Shown here one piece after another: positions 48,376 to 60,504 of a DNA stretch of 64,000 nucleotides (position 1 is its first letter; each line of letters opens with the position of its first letter). The notes beneath the pieces were generated by a model. The model worked only from the letters and a program-made list of their open reading frames with translations, ran no database searches and was not told the origin of the DNA. Origin of the DNA: Desarmillaria ectypa (Eukaryota > Basidiomycota > Agaricomycetes > Agaricales > Physalacriaceae); the NCBI GenBank assembly GCA_030407005.1, contig JAUDYN010000009.1, forward strand, positions 496,001-560,000, written 5' to 3'. A program made the translations under genes and the position numbers.

Positions 48376-50649
48376 TCACATAAGATCAGCGCGACGAAGA
48401 TGATCCCGCAGGATAGATTCCTCGACTAGAGGAGGACGAGAATAAGAGACCTCGTTTTCTGAAAGAAGGAAAGGAACGCACCAGCACCCAGAGTAGCCGC
48501 CGTCGACCGTGTATCGATCACCGAAGTCATATGCACATAGAACGGTCTCTGTATCGGCGAATTCTGCCTCGAAATCTCTCGAAAGTGTTGTTGGAAGTCT
48601 TTGTCCCCATCAATCAAACCGATGGAAAAAAAAGAAAAGCATTTGACGACGGAAACTCACATTTGGTAGCCGTGTTCAGATTGTTCGCGCGATCTCCATA
48701 ACTCGGGACGCAATCTCTGATCTTGACGCCTCGGGCTAGTTTGGCTTGGAGGAGGTCGCATTTGTTGAGGAAGAGGATTATCTGTGGGGGGCGATCAGGG
48801 TTGGTTGATTGGGAATGGAAAGGGGGATCCATACCTGTGTTCGTGATAGGAGTTTGCAGGAGCAGACAGATTTCCAGAGCATGTAACTATCTTCAAGCCG
48901 GTTTACCCGACGATCTAGGAGGAATGGGGGGGAGAAGAAGATTCAGCGCCACACGCGAATGCGAACAGGGAAGAAGTTGAGTGGACCTTCTGCTAGCTTC
49001 TCGTCGAAGCAGGATACTACCAACAATCTGTCAAAAGCGGGTTGATCCACAAAAAGGCAGTGTGCTTACTTGGACTTGATTGATCGACACCAAAATGAAA
49101 CGACAATCATAATCAGCGTGTGGTCGAGGAGGTAGGTGATGGAGAGATGCCTACTCACGCAAGGAAGATGATTGCATCCACTGCAACGGGGAGGGGTTAG
49201 GGTCATCAGGATCTGTTTGTAGTGCAGGAAGGGGATAAACTCACCATCATCAAAGTACGGATACCACGCTGCACGCTGATTGTATACAATGTTAGCCTGC
49301 GACGAAGAAGAAGAGAAAGAAGCTCTTACGCTGCTCCGAGTCCCACCCACGTCATATAATCGCCACTCTTGCCCAACGGTCCGGCCTGAGGAAGATTAAC
49401 GTTAACCCAACAGATCTATCCAATTTTTTTTTTTACCAAACCGAAGAGAAACGTACGTACCATGATCAAAGATGAATCTGTACTCCTGTACGCCCAATGT
49501 CCGCAATCTCGCGCGGATGATATCGTCGTCAGTGGGCTGGTAATTCCGGACGGCGATGCGTTCGGCGTCGTTTAGAAAGCTGCAGGGAACGGTTACTACT
49601 GGGAGGGTTCGGGTGTGGGATGGAAGTGAAATAGACGTACAATCCAGGAGAATCCTCAATCCTGTCTCTCCTCCTTGCGAGCATCTCTCGGATCACGGGG
49701 TCCTCCCAGATCGCCTTCATGTCTTCTCTGCAACCCGCGACGACATCCGCAATCTCGTCCTCCTCGTCCTTCATCTGCTGGAGGGCGCCCATCTCGGGGC
49801 GGCGCAGCGCTTTGAGCTTGTCGAATGCGGTCTTCCAGCCGTTGGTCGCGTTTATGGAGAACTCGTTGACGGCGGGCTTGTTGAAGGGCGCGGCGGTCAT
49901 TACGTCGGTCGTCTTGAGCTCGATAGCTGCGTTCCCCAGTCTCCGCTCGAGATCTGTCTGGATCCGACGTAGGGGTCCGAGACGGAGTTTAAGCAGGCGG
50001 TGGGTCTCCTTGAACTTGAGCGGGACATTGGGAGACTCGTCGGCTGAGGAGTCGTCGCTGCTGTTGTCAGCGAGGGTCGCAGCAGAACGAGACATTTCCT
50101 GAGCGAGGATGTCGAGGATGTCGTTGACGTTCCGGACGAGGTTGAAGAAGATTACGGATTTCCAGAGTAGGCGCTCTTCGGTCCATTCTCGGCGGGCGTA
50201 CGTTAGTTGGAAATCTGTGGGAAGGAGAAGATAAGGTAAGGTAAGGGTAGGGAAAATCGTGAAGGAAGTACTTTTGAGCGTGGCTGTCTTGCCGCTCTCG
50301 CTTTGTCCTTAGGAAAGAAATGAGAATATTAAAAGTATGAAGAGAGTATAAGTTACCCAACAGTAATAGCTTGACTGGTCTCTTCTTTCGCCTCTCGAGC
50401 TCCCGTTCTTTTTGAATCTGCTCGTCGATTTCATCGCTAACAGCTCAAAGTCTCGGTACTGTCCTCTGGAACACGGAGGACCACTCACCTCCGTCGCTGC
50501 GCCTCTGCTTCTGCTGCCTCTCTCTGCTGCTTCTGTTCCGGAGTCTCGTCAGGCGGCGGTGCCAATGCGAGTGTTAAGGGGTCATCTCCCTCATACGGTA
50601 TCACCAACGACGTCGTATTCGTAGTAGTAGGACTCTGAGCCACAGCCAT
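48376..50649 (-). CDS. Atypical heterotrimeric G-protein alpha subunit
   Basis: G-alpha subunits relay receptor signals by GTP binding. The start is MAVAQSPTTT at 50649, and the last exon 48425-48376 ends VEESILRDHLRRADLM-stop. About ten exons give roughly 490 residues, against 350-360 for standard G-alpha. The excess lies in the N-terminus and in an insert of the helical domain (SSDDSSADESPN, DEEDEIADVV). The nucleotide sites are present: P-loop GQSESGKTATLK, the arginine-finger segment DDIIRARLRTLGVQEYRF, switch II DVGGTRSS, FLNKCDLL and TSVIDTRST. The catalytic Gln of DVGGQR is Thr here. Gly2 is absent, so no N-myristoylation is expected. The basic KERELERRKKRP before the P-loop may aid membrane contact. 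Divergent long G-alphas are common in agaricomycetes. Confidence 0.9.
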
Positions 50650-51515
50650 CAAGGGAAAGAGAAAGTGTACCACGGAAAGAGGAAGAGAGCTGCTCAAGAT
50701 TTAGAAACGAATACGGAGCCTTTTGCATCTTATTGATATTGAGCCCTTCTGCTCGAAATCAATCACGGGAGGCAGTTCACCATAACGGCTGTTTTTTTAC
50801 ATAAAGGGTTATCCGCGAGTGCCTGGGTTCGGTCGGTCGGTCGGCTGGATGGGGTAAATACTATGTATCATCATGGTGCGTGATCTCCACTTGGCCGGTT
50901 GTTAGAGAATCAATTCTTCGTTGCCTTCTTTTTAGGCGCGTAGGGGAAATAAGAAAAGAAAAAGGATCACCCAACGAAGCAAAAGGAGCTTTGTCCATCC
51001 AAGCTGGTATCTGAGCCCCGGTCCCAACTGAATTGATGCATCCGGGCGCTCCCAAAATCCATGATGGTCGGACCTAAGCAACGACCTCTCTCCATCTGTC
51101 AGCTGTTTCCTAAACCAAATTGCCACTCTATCTCTATCCAACTTGTCATCTTTCTACTCGCGGAATCTCATCTAGGGTCACACGAACAGCATAATCCTCA
51201 CATCGGTCTCGATCACCGGAAAGAAAACAGGTAACCAACCAACCAACCAACCAACTGAGGTCTTTTATCCGAGTTCGTCATCAATGGCAGTGTCGATGTA
51301 TGAGGCAAACAGCTCCTCTCAAAGATGAGTCATCCTCGATCCACCATCTTCTCCCCCAAATGGGCTTTCAATCCGCTGTCATGGGCCCACTGTAAATCAA
51401 CTGATGGTGACACCGACTACCAAGGAAACACATACCAACTGATCTAGTGGAACACGCACATGCGCCGGAGGTGAGTTGGAATACCGAACTAGCCGGCCTA
51501 TTCAATATTGGGGGG
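50650..51515. other. Spacer, 5' region of G-alpha; microsatellites
   Basis: It holds a (CGGT)n stretch at 50831-50845 and an (AACC)n stretch at 51233-51255. The frames are short and without motifs. Confidence 0.45.
51233..51255. repeat. (AACC)n microsatellite
   Basis: There are five perfect tandem AACC units plus a partial one. It is a simple repeat with no gene context. Confidence 0.8.
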
Positions 51516-52230
51516 CTACGAATGAAACTTTATCACGTTGGCGCCGTCGGAAGCAGAAGGGGAGGAAAGCGTACCCGGATGGATAACTAGACGCACTGAG
51601 AGCGTGACAATGCAAGCATTCGCGGTTCCCAATAGGATCTGTGCGGGAGCAGAAGGGAGGGAGAAGACCGAGGTGATGTATATCTGCTCCTTAATAACTT
51701 TCACGGGAATGTCAGTCCCCCGCTTATTCATCGCCTGTGAGCGCGTGATTCTCCGACATGAGCCAGCAAGAGTCGGGAGTTTGCATGAAACGCGTGATGT
51801 CGCTGGAATAGAGATCGAGTAGCAGGCGGCGTGGCGTTGCTTTCATATTGACCTGGAATGCAGCAAGTTGACGTCCATTCCTTTCCGGGAGCGGAAGGGC
51901 GGCGACCTTCGGTACCGCTGGACGCTCCCTCACCACAACTTGTTTCTTCCCAATACAATGTCAGATTTATGATACGAGTAGAGGGTGCAGTCAAACTTAC
52001 AGACAGAATTCAATGCCGAGTCAAGGCAAGGAAATGTTCATTCTCTCGTCGCCGGTAGAGGAAGGGTTCAGGCGTCTGTCTAGGTATAGTGTCACAGATA
52101 TGTTACAAGTAGAAGATGCACAACTCACCAGCGTCTTCCATCAGATAAAGAGTGTCACCCCCCGAGGCCGCCTCATACAAGGATGTATTCCAGAGATTCA
52201 GACATCCCTCTCGTTCCTATGATAGCAAAG
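51516..52230 (-). pseudogene. Unidentified coding relic
   Basis: Minus-strand frames have coding-like composition. One read (about 51936-51724) contains ERNGRQLAAFQVNMKATPRR and LLLDLYSSDITRFMQTPDSC, then stops at 51726. Another contains QILLGTANACIVTLSVRLV and ends at 51516. Upstream, SLWNTSLYEAASGGDTLYLM precedes a GTGAGT-type splice site near 52130. The pieces lie in different frames and I could not build one protein. I do not recognise the family. Confidence 0.3.
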
Positions 52231-54469
52231 GGTGTCAAAGATGCAAAACTCAAACTTTGGATATTAAGTCTCGGAATCAGCGCGGCCATAGAAAGTCTAT
52301 TCTAGTCTTCAGAATGTTAATCCGCAGACTTAGACTGGCAATCGGCGATTCGGAAAGGAGTGGGTTGAGTGCTGTTATACACGGGCCGTCAAAGAGCGGT
52401 AAGTCACTCATTCCTAGCTGCGGCCCGATCAAGGGCCGACAGTTTCAATCGGGCTTCGTCGAGTCGACGACCTGGATCTGACGCTTCCCCACCCACCAAG
52501 AAGTTGTTTCCAATTGGCATGCATCCATTTCTGTGCCCTGGGATCTGGGACTCGATCCTACCAGTACAGCATTAGCACGGCCATGCTAGAAACCTGATTC
52601 GGGAGACGCGGGCCAAAAATTCAAATTCCATAGAGTCGGGCACACGATCGTTGAAAAGAGCACCATATGACACTGCATCAGCTTAATTCCCAAGAGATTC
52701 AGGTGCTACAAATTTCATAGAACAGTCAAATATGTCACAAGGAGGACTACAAACGGACTAACCAACAACACTTGAAGCCTCCCTGCGATTCGATTCAATA
52801 ATTCACGGCTGCAGATTCGCAAAAGAGGGGAAGGGACGAACGCATCTGTGCAAGTACCTCGTTCCTAAAATTCCCTGGTAATGTCAGGGATGCGCTTCAC
52901 ATATAATTCATGCATACACATTTTGCGGGATTAGCACGCTCGATCAATGCTAATCATCTTTTAGGCCGCCGGAAGAATTGCATACATGTTTTCAGAGTCG
53001 TACATGTCGATACCCAAGGTCTTCACATAAGTCGTGTAAGTTCAGACCGCGATTCGGCCAAGATCGCACCTTTGGGTCTCCCCACAAAGTTTTGGGCCAA
53101 GCATGTTACCAAGATCGTTCGGACAAGAATGCCAAATTCAAACACCAGGAATCTGGATTCATAGGGTCCCAATACCAATTCTTCCCCACATACGGTATTC
53201 GACGTGCATACGTTCTCGGTGTGAAGAGCGACAAGAAACGGCCAAGGGAAGCGCCGGCGGCTCAAACGGAAGTGGTATTCGTCATACATAGGGGGAGAAA
53301 AAGCGAATTTGCATCCGGTCCGTTCCGAAAAGTTCGTGGGACCTACAAAGGCAGGGCGAGGGGCTCGGAGTGTTGGCGAGACACGGGGACCTTGCATTGG
53401 GATATGAAGATCTTCCAACCTGATGATGCTTTTATGGGTCTGCGGAGCTGGTCCATCGAACCAAGAAGGGTATGCACGCACTAAAAGATTCGCAACGTCG
53501 TATGATTAGAACGTCGATGCCACCGTTGACCACCAAGACAAAGCTTCAAAGTGTCACGGGGCCCAAGGGATCAGGGATGCATCGGACGTTTGATTCAGGC
53601 GTGTCGTTACCGCCTACATACCGCAAGAGAAGGACATAGAACAAGCAAGCTTGCGGTTGTGCCGATACTGTCAGGAACCTAAAGGAAGGCCTGAAGTAGT
53701 CCCTACGGCCTAACATTTGCGGCGTGTCATCGCGTCATCATCGATGTTTGAACGGTGACCCAGTAAGAAATGTACACCCAGAAATTGAGATGGATGGAGA
53801 AAACTGGTAGAAGAATTATATGACATGGGGCTGTCAAGTTGATGGCGGCAGTTTTGAAAGACCAGGCCGGAAGGGATATGGTAGACTATATCCGCGTCCA
53901 GCTGATCTCTGCTAATGAGAAGGAGAGCGGCGTCAACAACTATGTTTGGTAAGTCACGGATGTTAGGAGAGGTAGCACTGCGACAGAAGTTACGCGGTGG
54001 GAACGTGTTTCAGCCCGACCTCGTTGATCCTTCAGGTGCTACAGAGAAAAAGGTACGCGTGGGGACGCTGGAGGAGCGTATCGGGTTCGGAGTGATGTTC
54101 GCACGGTTGGAATGTCGTGTGTAAGGTCGTTGCATGAACGATGTGGAGGAGACGAGTCACCCAGCTCGTTAAGTGACTTGCAGATGAGTTTTTCGTAGAT
54201 TAGATCACGATTTGATCGAGATAGGAATATTTTCTATTCAGCAGCAGCAGCCCTGTCTTAATCGCGTTGATCGTATTGGAAAGCGTAATTCAATTGATGA
54301 ATACACTCATTCTGGTCCTGGGACCGAAGAAGTTCGAGCTCGCATTCATGGAGACGCCTGGACTATGAACTTAGACAACGCTGTAGAACCGGATTCGCAA
54401 GAGGCTTACAATTTCCAAGACACAAACACGGAGCTCCCACATACCACGAAGCTTTTCCTTTACAGCCCG
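52231..54469. other. 2.2 kb without a recognised gene
   Basis: The longest frames are an overlapping pair, plus 52978-53484 (168 aa) and minus 53481-53023 (152 aa). Neither has a motif or clear splice-extended partner. At most one can be real. The end of this stretch (about 54378-54469) is a diverged second copy of sequence found at 54598-54705. Confidence 0.3.
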
Positions 54470-55668
54470 TTTGATCACATCTGTTGCTTTGACATCTGAG
54501 CGAGTGTACAACATTGTTGAATTGTTGTATGCGCCTATTTTAGCGCTGAAACCGAGTAATGTGGAATTTGTATTGATAAAAGTACCTGTACCGTCAGCTT
54601 GGACAACGCTCGGTAGAATCAGACTCGCAAGAAGCTCACAATTTCCAAGATAACTAACACGGAGCTCCCCTACTATCGCAGACCAAGAAACTGTTCCTTT
54701 ACAGCCCATATGGGTGCCTGTCAATGCCTCACATCACATCAGGTAAACTATGCACACGAAACAAACTCACGTCTTCGACCAATAGATCAGTGAGCTCAAT
54801 GATGGCTTCACACGACGGTTGAGAGATAAAGGGACCTCCCCCGCCGCCTTTTGCACCTTCAACACATTCACCACATCCACCTCGCGGATAGGATCGTTTT
54901 CGATACGAGCGTGTACACAGCCTGGCCAAAAGATTAACAATTAATTGACAGAGGAAATAATGACACGCACCTGTCGATTCTCCTGCATACTTTCCCAATA
55001 TCCTCTCCGTCAGCAATATCATCTCTTTCCTTGCATTGTGTCCCACTATCCATAGCTTCGTATGTTTCACATCAAGAGGCACTGCGAACACATCATCCCA
55101 ATTCACCAGCACCGTCGCTCTCCTCCTCCTGTGAGCCCACGCAACGGGAAACATCCATTTGCACCTCTCCACGAGCTCGGTGCTCACTGAACCGTCCGCA
55201 ATGAGCTTTCGCAGGAGATTCTCATACTTGGGAGCAGATACAATGTACCACAATGGAATTGACCATGGAAGGCCATTGGGTAGCAGAAGGTCCATGCCTG
55301 GATGGGTGTCGCCCGGGTTCGTAAGGCTAAACCGGACCTCGCCCGGCAAAGAGTCGTGCTTTTGTTGGTAGTAGAAGAAACCCTCTGTCCGAGGAGGAAA
55401 TACAAGATATTTTGATGATTCATTCAGTACATCTGTAGCGTAATCGACCCGGAAGGAGGATTTTTTATTTTTCAGGACGGTCTGGATGCGAGGTTTCTTG
55501 TAGAAGGAGAGGTCGTGAATATCAGTTTCTTTTATGCGTGTGACATCGAATGTCGATACGAAACGGTTGTTGTCGCGAGTCCGGATATGTTCCGGCTGGA
55601 AAAGTTGGTTATATGCGTCAAAATAGAAAGAAAAGGAGACTGTACCCCGAAGCCAACGCGCGAAGAGA
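54470..55668 (-). repeat. Right arm of 1,199-bp inverted duplication
   Basis: It is the reverse-complement partner of 38933-40131 with the same length and no gaps. The outer edge at 55668 leads into native sequence upstream of the gene. The inner edge at 54470 abuts a diverged tandem copy of the unit's own 3' part. The arms are 14.3 kb apart and face each other around the NHX1 and G-alpha genes. Confidence 0.9.
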
Positions 55669-55703
55669 AGTGCTGTTTGGAAATGAGATGGATAGAGCTG
55701 CAA
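54699..55703 (-). CDS. Unknown protein, right copy of the inverted duplication
   Basis: Exons 55703-54971, 54921-54771 and 54717-54699 join to 300 residues, with the same splice sites and the same SKTHPYGL end as the left copy. Differences from the left copy include F for V, T for A, E for D, R for W and PG for LV. In the first third nearly all base changes alter the protein. The start MQLYPSHFQT lies in sequence absent from the left copy. Another frame upstream (SRFLVAGLYLDTRAFIYRRN) could instead supply the original N-terminus after a frameshift. No known family was recognised. This is the more complete copy and probably the source. Confidence 0.5.
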
Positions 55704-56256
55704 TTTCGACGATATATGAAGGCCCTAGTATCCAGGTAGAGGCCGGCGACGAGGAACCTGGAGATAGGACTCATGAGCAGAGGCTTGTGGTGTAAACCCG
55801 AACTTTTGTCACGGCTCGCGGGCTCACGTGGCAGTTGTCACAGCGAACGATGCGCGTTTTTCAACTTGTTGACACACGACCACTTCCCAGCAACCGCCTT
55901 ATCTCAGTAGAAGTTTGGTCACCTCTCTGTCTATCCGCAACGTCGTATTGGGAAGAGTCAGAGATGCTCAGCCGATCCTGTTTGCTCCTCGTAATAGAGC
56001 GATAGTATTTGTAAGTTCCTTTCTTTGCACGTTGAATCGTGAACCCTGCTAATCTTTGGGCGACTGGTAGGAACGAGAACCGCTCTTATAAAATTTCTGC
56101 AAGCCTCGTCCTATCGAACTGAATTAGAACGTGACTCATACCGCGTCTACGTGCCGCAAATTCATTCAATTGAGGTTCCGAATAAAGATTGTCATATAAA
56201 AGTTCGACATATGACCGTTTTGCACCATTGTCGCAGCTTACGCGTTACGAATCACC
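55704..56256. other. Spacer between the right-copy gene and F-box relic
   Basis: This 553-bp divergent spacer has no counterpart in the left copy, where the two gene remnants abut. No gene was seen in it. Confidence 0.45.
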
Positions 56257-57545
56257 ATGAACACGCTACCTCCAGAACTTACAGACTTGATAGTCGATAA
56301 AGTCATCAGCAGCCCAGCTTCTCTCGAGTCCTACGCGCTGTATCCCATACCTTCCATCGTCAGGCCACCTAGCTCTTCAGTCATGTCCCAGTTCTACAGC
56401 TTATTGACCACATTCCAGGCATCTCCCTACTTCTTCATCTTCATTAGGTACCTCCATATTATCTTCTCCTATGAGAAAAACCCCAATTTGGGTGGACCAC
56501 GCCTGACGACGAACTCGAGCAGCTCGAGGAAACTCTTGCCAACCGCGAGAAGGTACAGGCAGCAAGACTACGGAACTTCTATCGCGCCGCTGCCAGACGG
56601 CTCTCCTTGGACCTTCCCCACCTCGAAATGTTACATATCACTCACTAACCAAACGGCCTCGGAGCTCCACCACCGTCACCTCCCTCACCCTCGACAACAT
56701 GACGGTGGGTACACCAACCTTCCGACAGATCCTCTCCGACTTTCCCGCTCTCACATCCCTATCTACAGCTCGTGTCAAGGCGGGATGGGACGCGACTGAC
56801 GACTCGGACGAGGAAAACGGCGTAAGCGAAGCGACCGAACCGGACGTCGGCCCGCCCTTGCAGGTACTGGACATCATAAACTCACCAATCCTCCATTTCT
56901 TCCTCATTGGGAGTCCTAGTTCGCCCTTCAGAGTTTGAAGAAGCTCTCCCTCCAATATCTCAACCAAGACCACGTATAGGCAGCCCAGCAGCCCCTCTTT
57001 ACTGCTAGCAACACCTCCAGGAACTCGTTTTGAGCGATACCTTGGTCGGAAGTGAGAATTAATGCATCCTTTATCATATTGGCCCTTAACTGAACTCTAT
57101 ACTCTATTAGTATATGACAGTTGGTACACTCGGAACTCCTGGATCTTTCTCTCATCCCCCGCGTAGCCATGCACGCCTCTGGGAACGAAACCTTCGGGCC
57201 ACGCAACCTGGCATGGTTCTCACCAATACCGCTTCAGCCCCAACTCATCTAACCATCCACATCGACCCAGAGAACGATTTCCCCAAGTTTTTCGATAACA
57301 TCCGTATCTGGACGCCGCTGGATACCGTGTTAACAAGTTCGCGGTTCTCCAAGTTCCATGGGCTCAATATCTTTTTGGTTTTGGAAGAAAGAGATGTGAA
57401 ATTGAGGAAGAGTAATGTCAAGCCCGAAGAGATGCAGGCACCTGTTAGAGTACGCTGGTTGGCTCAGATAGCGGGAACAGCAGGGAACCCTCGCAAACGC
57501 GCAAGGGGCTCAATCGTAAAGTACTCTACTTATATACTCCTGTAA
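56257..57545 (+). pseudogene. F-box/LRR-like relic, right copy
   Basis: It begins with a good F-box start (MNTLPPELTDLIVDKVISSP) but shifts frame near 56480. DLPHLEMLHITHSPNGLGSS, TVTSLTLDNMTVGTPTFRQI, LSDFPALTSL and LQVLDIINSPILHFF then read in another frame up to a stop at 56938. IPRVAMHASGNETFGPRNLA and NDFPKFFDNIRIWTPLDTVL are in yet other frames, and the last runs to about 57540. The order matches the left relic at 38060-38932, which lacks the first part. F-box proteins with a repeat-rich C-terminus form large families in agaricomycetes. This one is dead. Confidence 0.65.
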
Positions 57546-58485
57546 GTTACGGATAAGGGAAATGGTATCATAGGGGGATGATAACAGATGTGCGACGTAT
57601 TTGCAAACTCAATAGCACCTGGGGACGTGACGTAACAGGATATCCTGGCGAGGTTGCTAGTGTTGAGCGCGAGAGGGTAGCATGCAAGTCATAGTGGAGC
57701 AGGGGAGATGACGCGGGGGGGCTGGCAGGACGAGCACATGTTCCTGCCAGAGTAGGTCAAGTCGCGAGCAGGTTGTCTTTTGAAACTAAGCTCATTTATA
57801 ATACCTTCTCACCAACAAGTCGAAGGCATTCAGAGTCAACTCGGAATCACGAAACGCCAGTAATCTTATGCCTTTTACACCATTATCCGTATGAATTGAC
57901 GGTTTTTCGCACTCATTCTGGAGCATCTATTGTTGTTTTTCAGAAGTAATGTCCTCCGCACTGTTTTCAGTCCGATTGAAATGATGGGCTGAAGGTCGGA
58001 TTGCAACGAACTTAGGACCCTACTACTCGAGTCAACCGAAATGACAGAAGACGAGTTTCGGTTTGTTTTTTAAAAATACGATACAAAACGAGTCGGATCG
58101 ACTGTCGAAGGCGGATGCGAGAAAGAAGAGTAGTCCTCGAGTCTTCTTGGGGATGCGTAGCTCTTAAGCTGTTCCAAGCTTCTCTCCTGTTTTCGCTTCG
58201 TCAAGCCGATACTCTTCAAGCGTGGGGGCCTCTGCTGTGTCATGCTACTGATGTTATGCATAACTCTTTGCGTATCTTGTTTGCTGCGTCTATCTTTTGC
58301 AACGGTCATCACAGCACTGTCAATAAAACATAGGTTCGATAACTCACAACAAAGCTGAGACATACCTCCACTGACATTAACTGTCACGGACAACAGTCTG
58401 AATTTCACCCGGATTTTCTCCAGCTTTTTGACAGTGTGGATGAGACTCTCTCGTCTCCAGTATACAGAATGTCCGGGATTACAAT
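57546..58485. other. Spacer, no gene
   Basis: There are short frames only (for example 58408-58070 minus, 112 aa, serine/arginine-rich, no motif). It is the 3' flank of the MFS gene. Confidence 0.4.
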
Positions 58486-60504
58486 CTACAGTAATCTAAT
58501 GTGCCGGATAAGGCTGTGAGCAACAGGTTTATCGCCAATGTAGAAGAAAGCCACGACCACAGAAAGCCCAAGTAACCCGGTCGACAATAAACAAATTGCC
58601 AGCCATCCTTTGCTGATATGATCGTACATCTAGAATGGCGAATTATCAGTAAATCGATTATACCCAGAACGAGAAACCAACCTGACCGCCTACGACGGAT
58701 CCAACTGAAAGGGGAAATAAGCTAGGAGGAACGGATTGAAGAAAACACACCTGTCGCGCCCATTCCATATGCCAGATTGAAAGTCCCGTAGACGTGGGCA
58801 TCTAGTCAAACAAGGTTAGCCTCAGAGAGTAAGAGAGCCATGGTTCACACACATCCAATGCCGTCTATACTGCGAGCGACAGAAGCGAGCTCGATAGTTA
58901 GCAGAGACAGGACCCCAGCACCGAAGAAGACTGAAATCTATTAACAGAACCGTAATAAAATAGCCCCAGCCCACTCACAAGCGCATGCAAAAACCGTGAT
59001 AAACAGCGCCAGGTACCCATCTATAATCATCACAACGTACCACGGCATATTGAGAACCAAAGCAACGATGATGACCACGGGTGCGCCTTGACAGTCCGAG
59101 AACCAGCCCGAGAGCGGGGACGCTACCGTTGAGAGTAGAACCAGATGCACGTACGTAGGCGGAATTCACACACCAAAAAGAGTTGGAATGGCCGATGCCA
59201 GAAGGACCAGACCGACTTCTGAGGAGTTCAAGCCCCAGACGCTGCTCAAGTGGTTGGAAATGATGGGATCTTGGGCACTGTAGACAACGCTGTAGGATGC
59301 GTGAGATTACGATCCTGGGTGAATGGAAGTCATGAAAACGACGGACCCATATACGAATGCGAGGAAAGCTGCCGCAAGCGCACGATGCGACCGGAACAAC
59401 AGACGGAGGACCTGCACGAACGAGACCTTCTTGTTTTGCGCGTTGGCGTCGGCGTCTGCCAGGCTGTTATCGTTCGCCTCCAATGCGATCTCGTTGTTGG
59501 GCTTCTCGGTAGTGCCAGACCGGATTTTGCTGGCGCTCTTGCCTTCGATGATGAGGAACTGGGAGGCCAGGTCCAGAAAGGCGATGATGATACCGAAGAT
59601 GAAGGGTCCACGGAAGCCGAACCGTGCGTATAGCCCTCCGCCTACGGGGGGCCCGACGAGGGTACTGGGAGGGAGTTATGGTCTGGTTCAAGGGAGTAGG
59701 TCTTGCGATGCGTACCCGAGAGAAAGACCGGACATTGCAATACCGAGTTGTCCTAGGACTGGCATTAGATTCGAGAGAGGTGAACCGGAGATTACTCACT
59801 TCCAACAAGTTCTGGGGGGGTTTCATCACATCTATGAAGTGGTGTGAGCCATAACAATATAATCTCTGAATATGGCTCACAACAAAGCCAGCCCGACGAC
59901 CCGCACAATGGTGGATCCTATACCTTGAAGAACTCGTGCAAAACACATAAACCAGTATGCTGGTGCCTCCATGAACATGATTTGCGAGCCAATGAGTATG
60001 ATTACTCCTGCGACAAGAGGAAGCTTTCGCGCATCGTATTTCTCAGACCACACCGCGACGGGAATAGTAGCTTGTAACCAAATTTAATAACCGAAGCTAT
60101 TTCTGGAATCGAACGTACCCATCGCAAGACCTCCGGACTATTTTCCAGGTAATCAGTCATATTGAACAGAGAAGGAAACGAGGATGAATTATTATACGTA
60201 TGCAAAAAGTAGCCAGCCGGTCAGAGAAGCCACGTCCTTGTAACCAAGCTTTTCGAGCTGGAAAGGAACGACTGGGATAACCATAGAGTATATGAGCAGA
60301 TCCGTGGCTATACCTGATTTGCGATCAGAAGGTCAGGCCGTCCTGAGATCGAGAATTGGGTAAATTATAGAACGCACCTAGCCATACCACGAATGTCACA
60401 AACCAGTATGACGATCTCCATCTCCATCCCCAGGGTCGAATCTGTGGTTCCCCGTGCGGATAGAAAGGATTGTCGATTGAGCTTGAAGGACTTGGTGGCT
60501 GCAT
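58486..60504 (-). CDS. MFS transporter, DHA1-like (drug/amine:H+ antiporter type)
   Basis: Major facilitator proteins move small molecules across membranes; DHA1 members usually export drugs or amines in exchange for protons. ATG 60504 (MQPPSPSSSIDNPFYPHGEP) begins a cytosolic tail before the first membrane segment (WFVTFVVWLGIATDLLIYSM). About eleven short introns are needed. They remove every apparent stop, leaving one frame to R-H-I-R-L-L-stop at 58486. Diagnostic segments are IPVVPFQLEKLG, WSEKYDARKLPLVAG in the loop 2-3 position, SQIMFMEAPAYWFMCFARVL, LGQLGIAMSGLSLGTLVGPP (family motif C region), LYARFGFRGPFIFG, SPLSGWFSDCQGAPVVI and FGAGVLSLLTIELASVA. About 460 residues fits 12 TM helices. 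It appears intact. The substrate is unknown. Confidence 0.85.

Noticed and set aside
49556..50102. Plus-strand frames of 138 and 127 aa
   Set aside because: They are antisense to the G-alpha helical-domain exon and are explained by its codon use.
59323..59847. 174-aa plus-strand frame
   Set aside because: It is antisense to the MFS exons, which show clear transporter motifs and splice sites.
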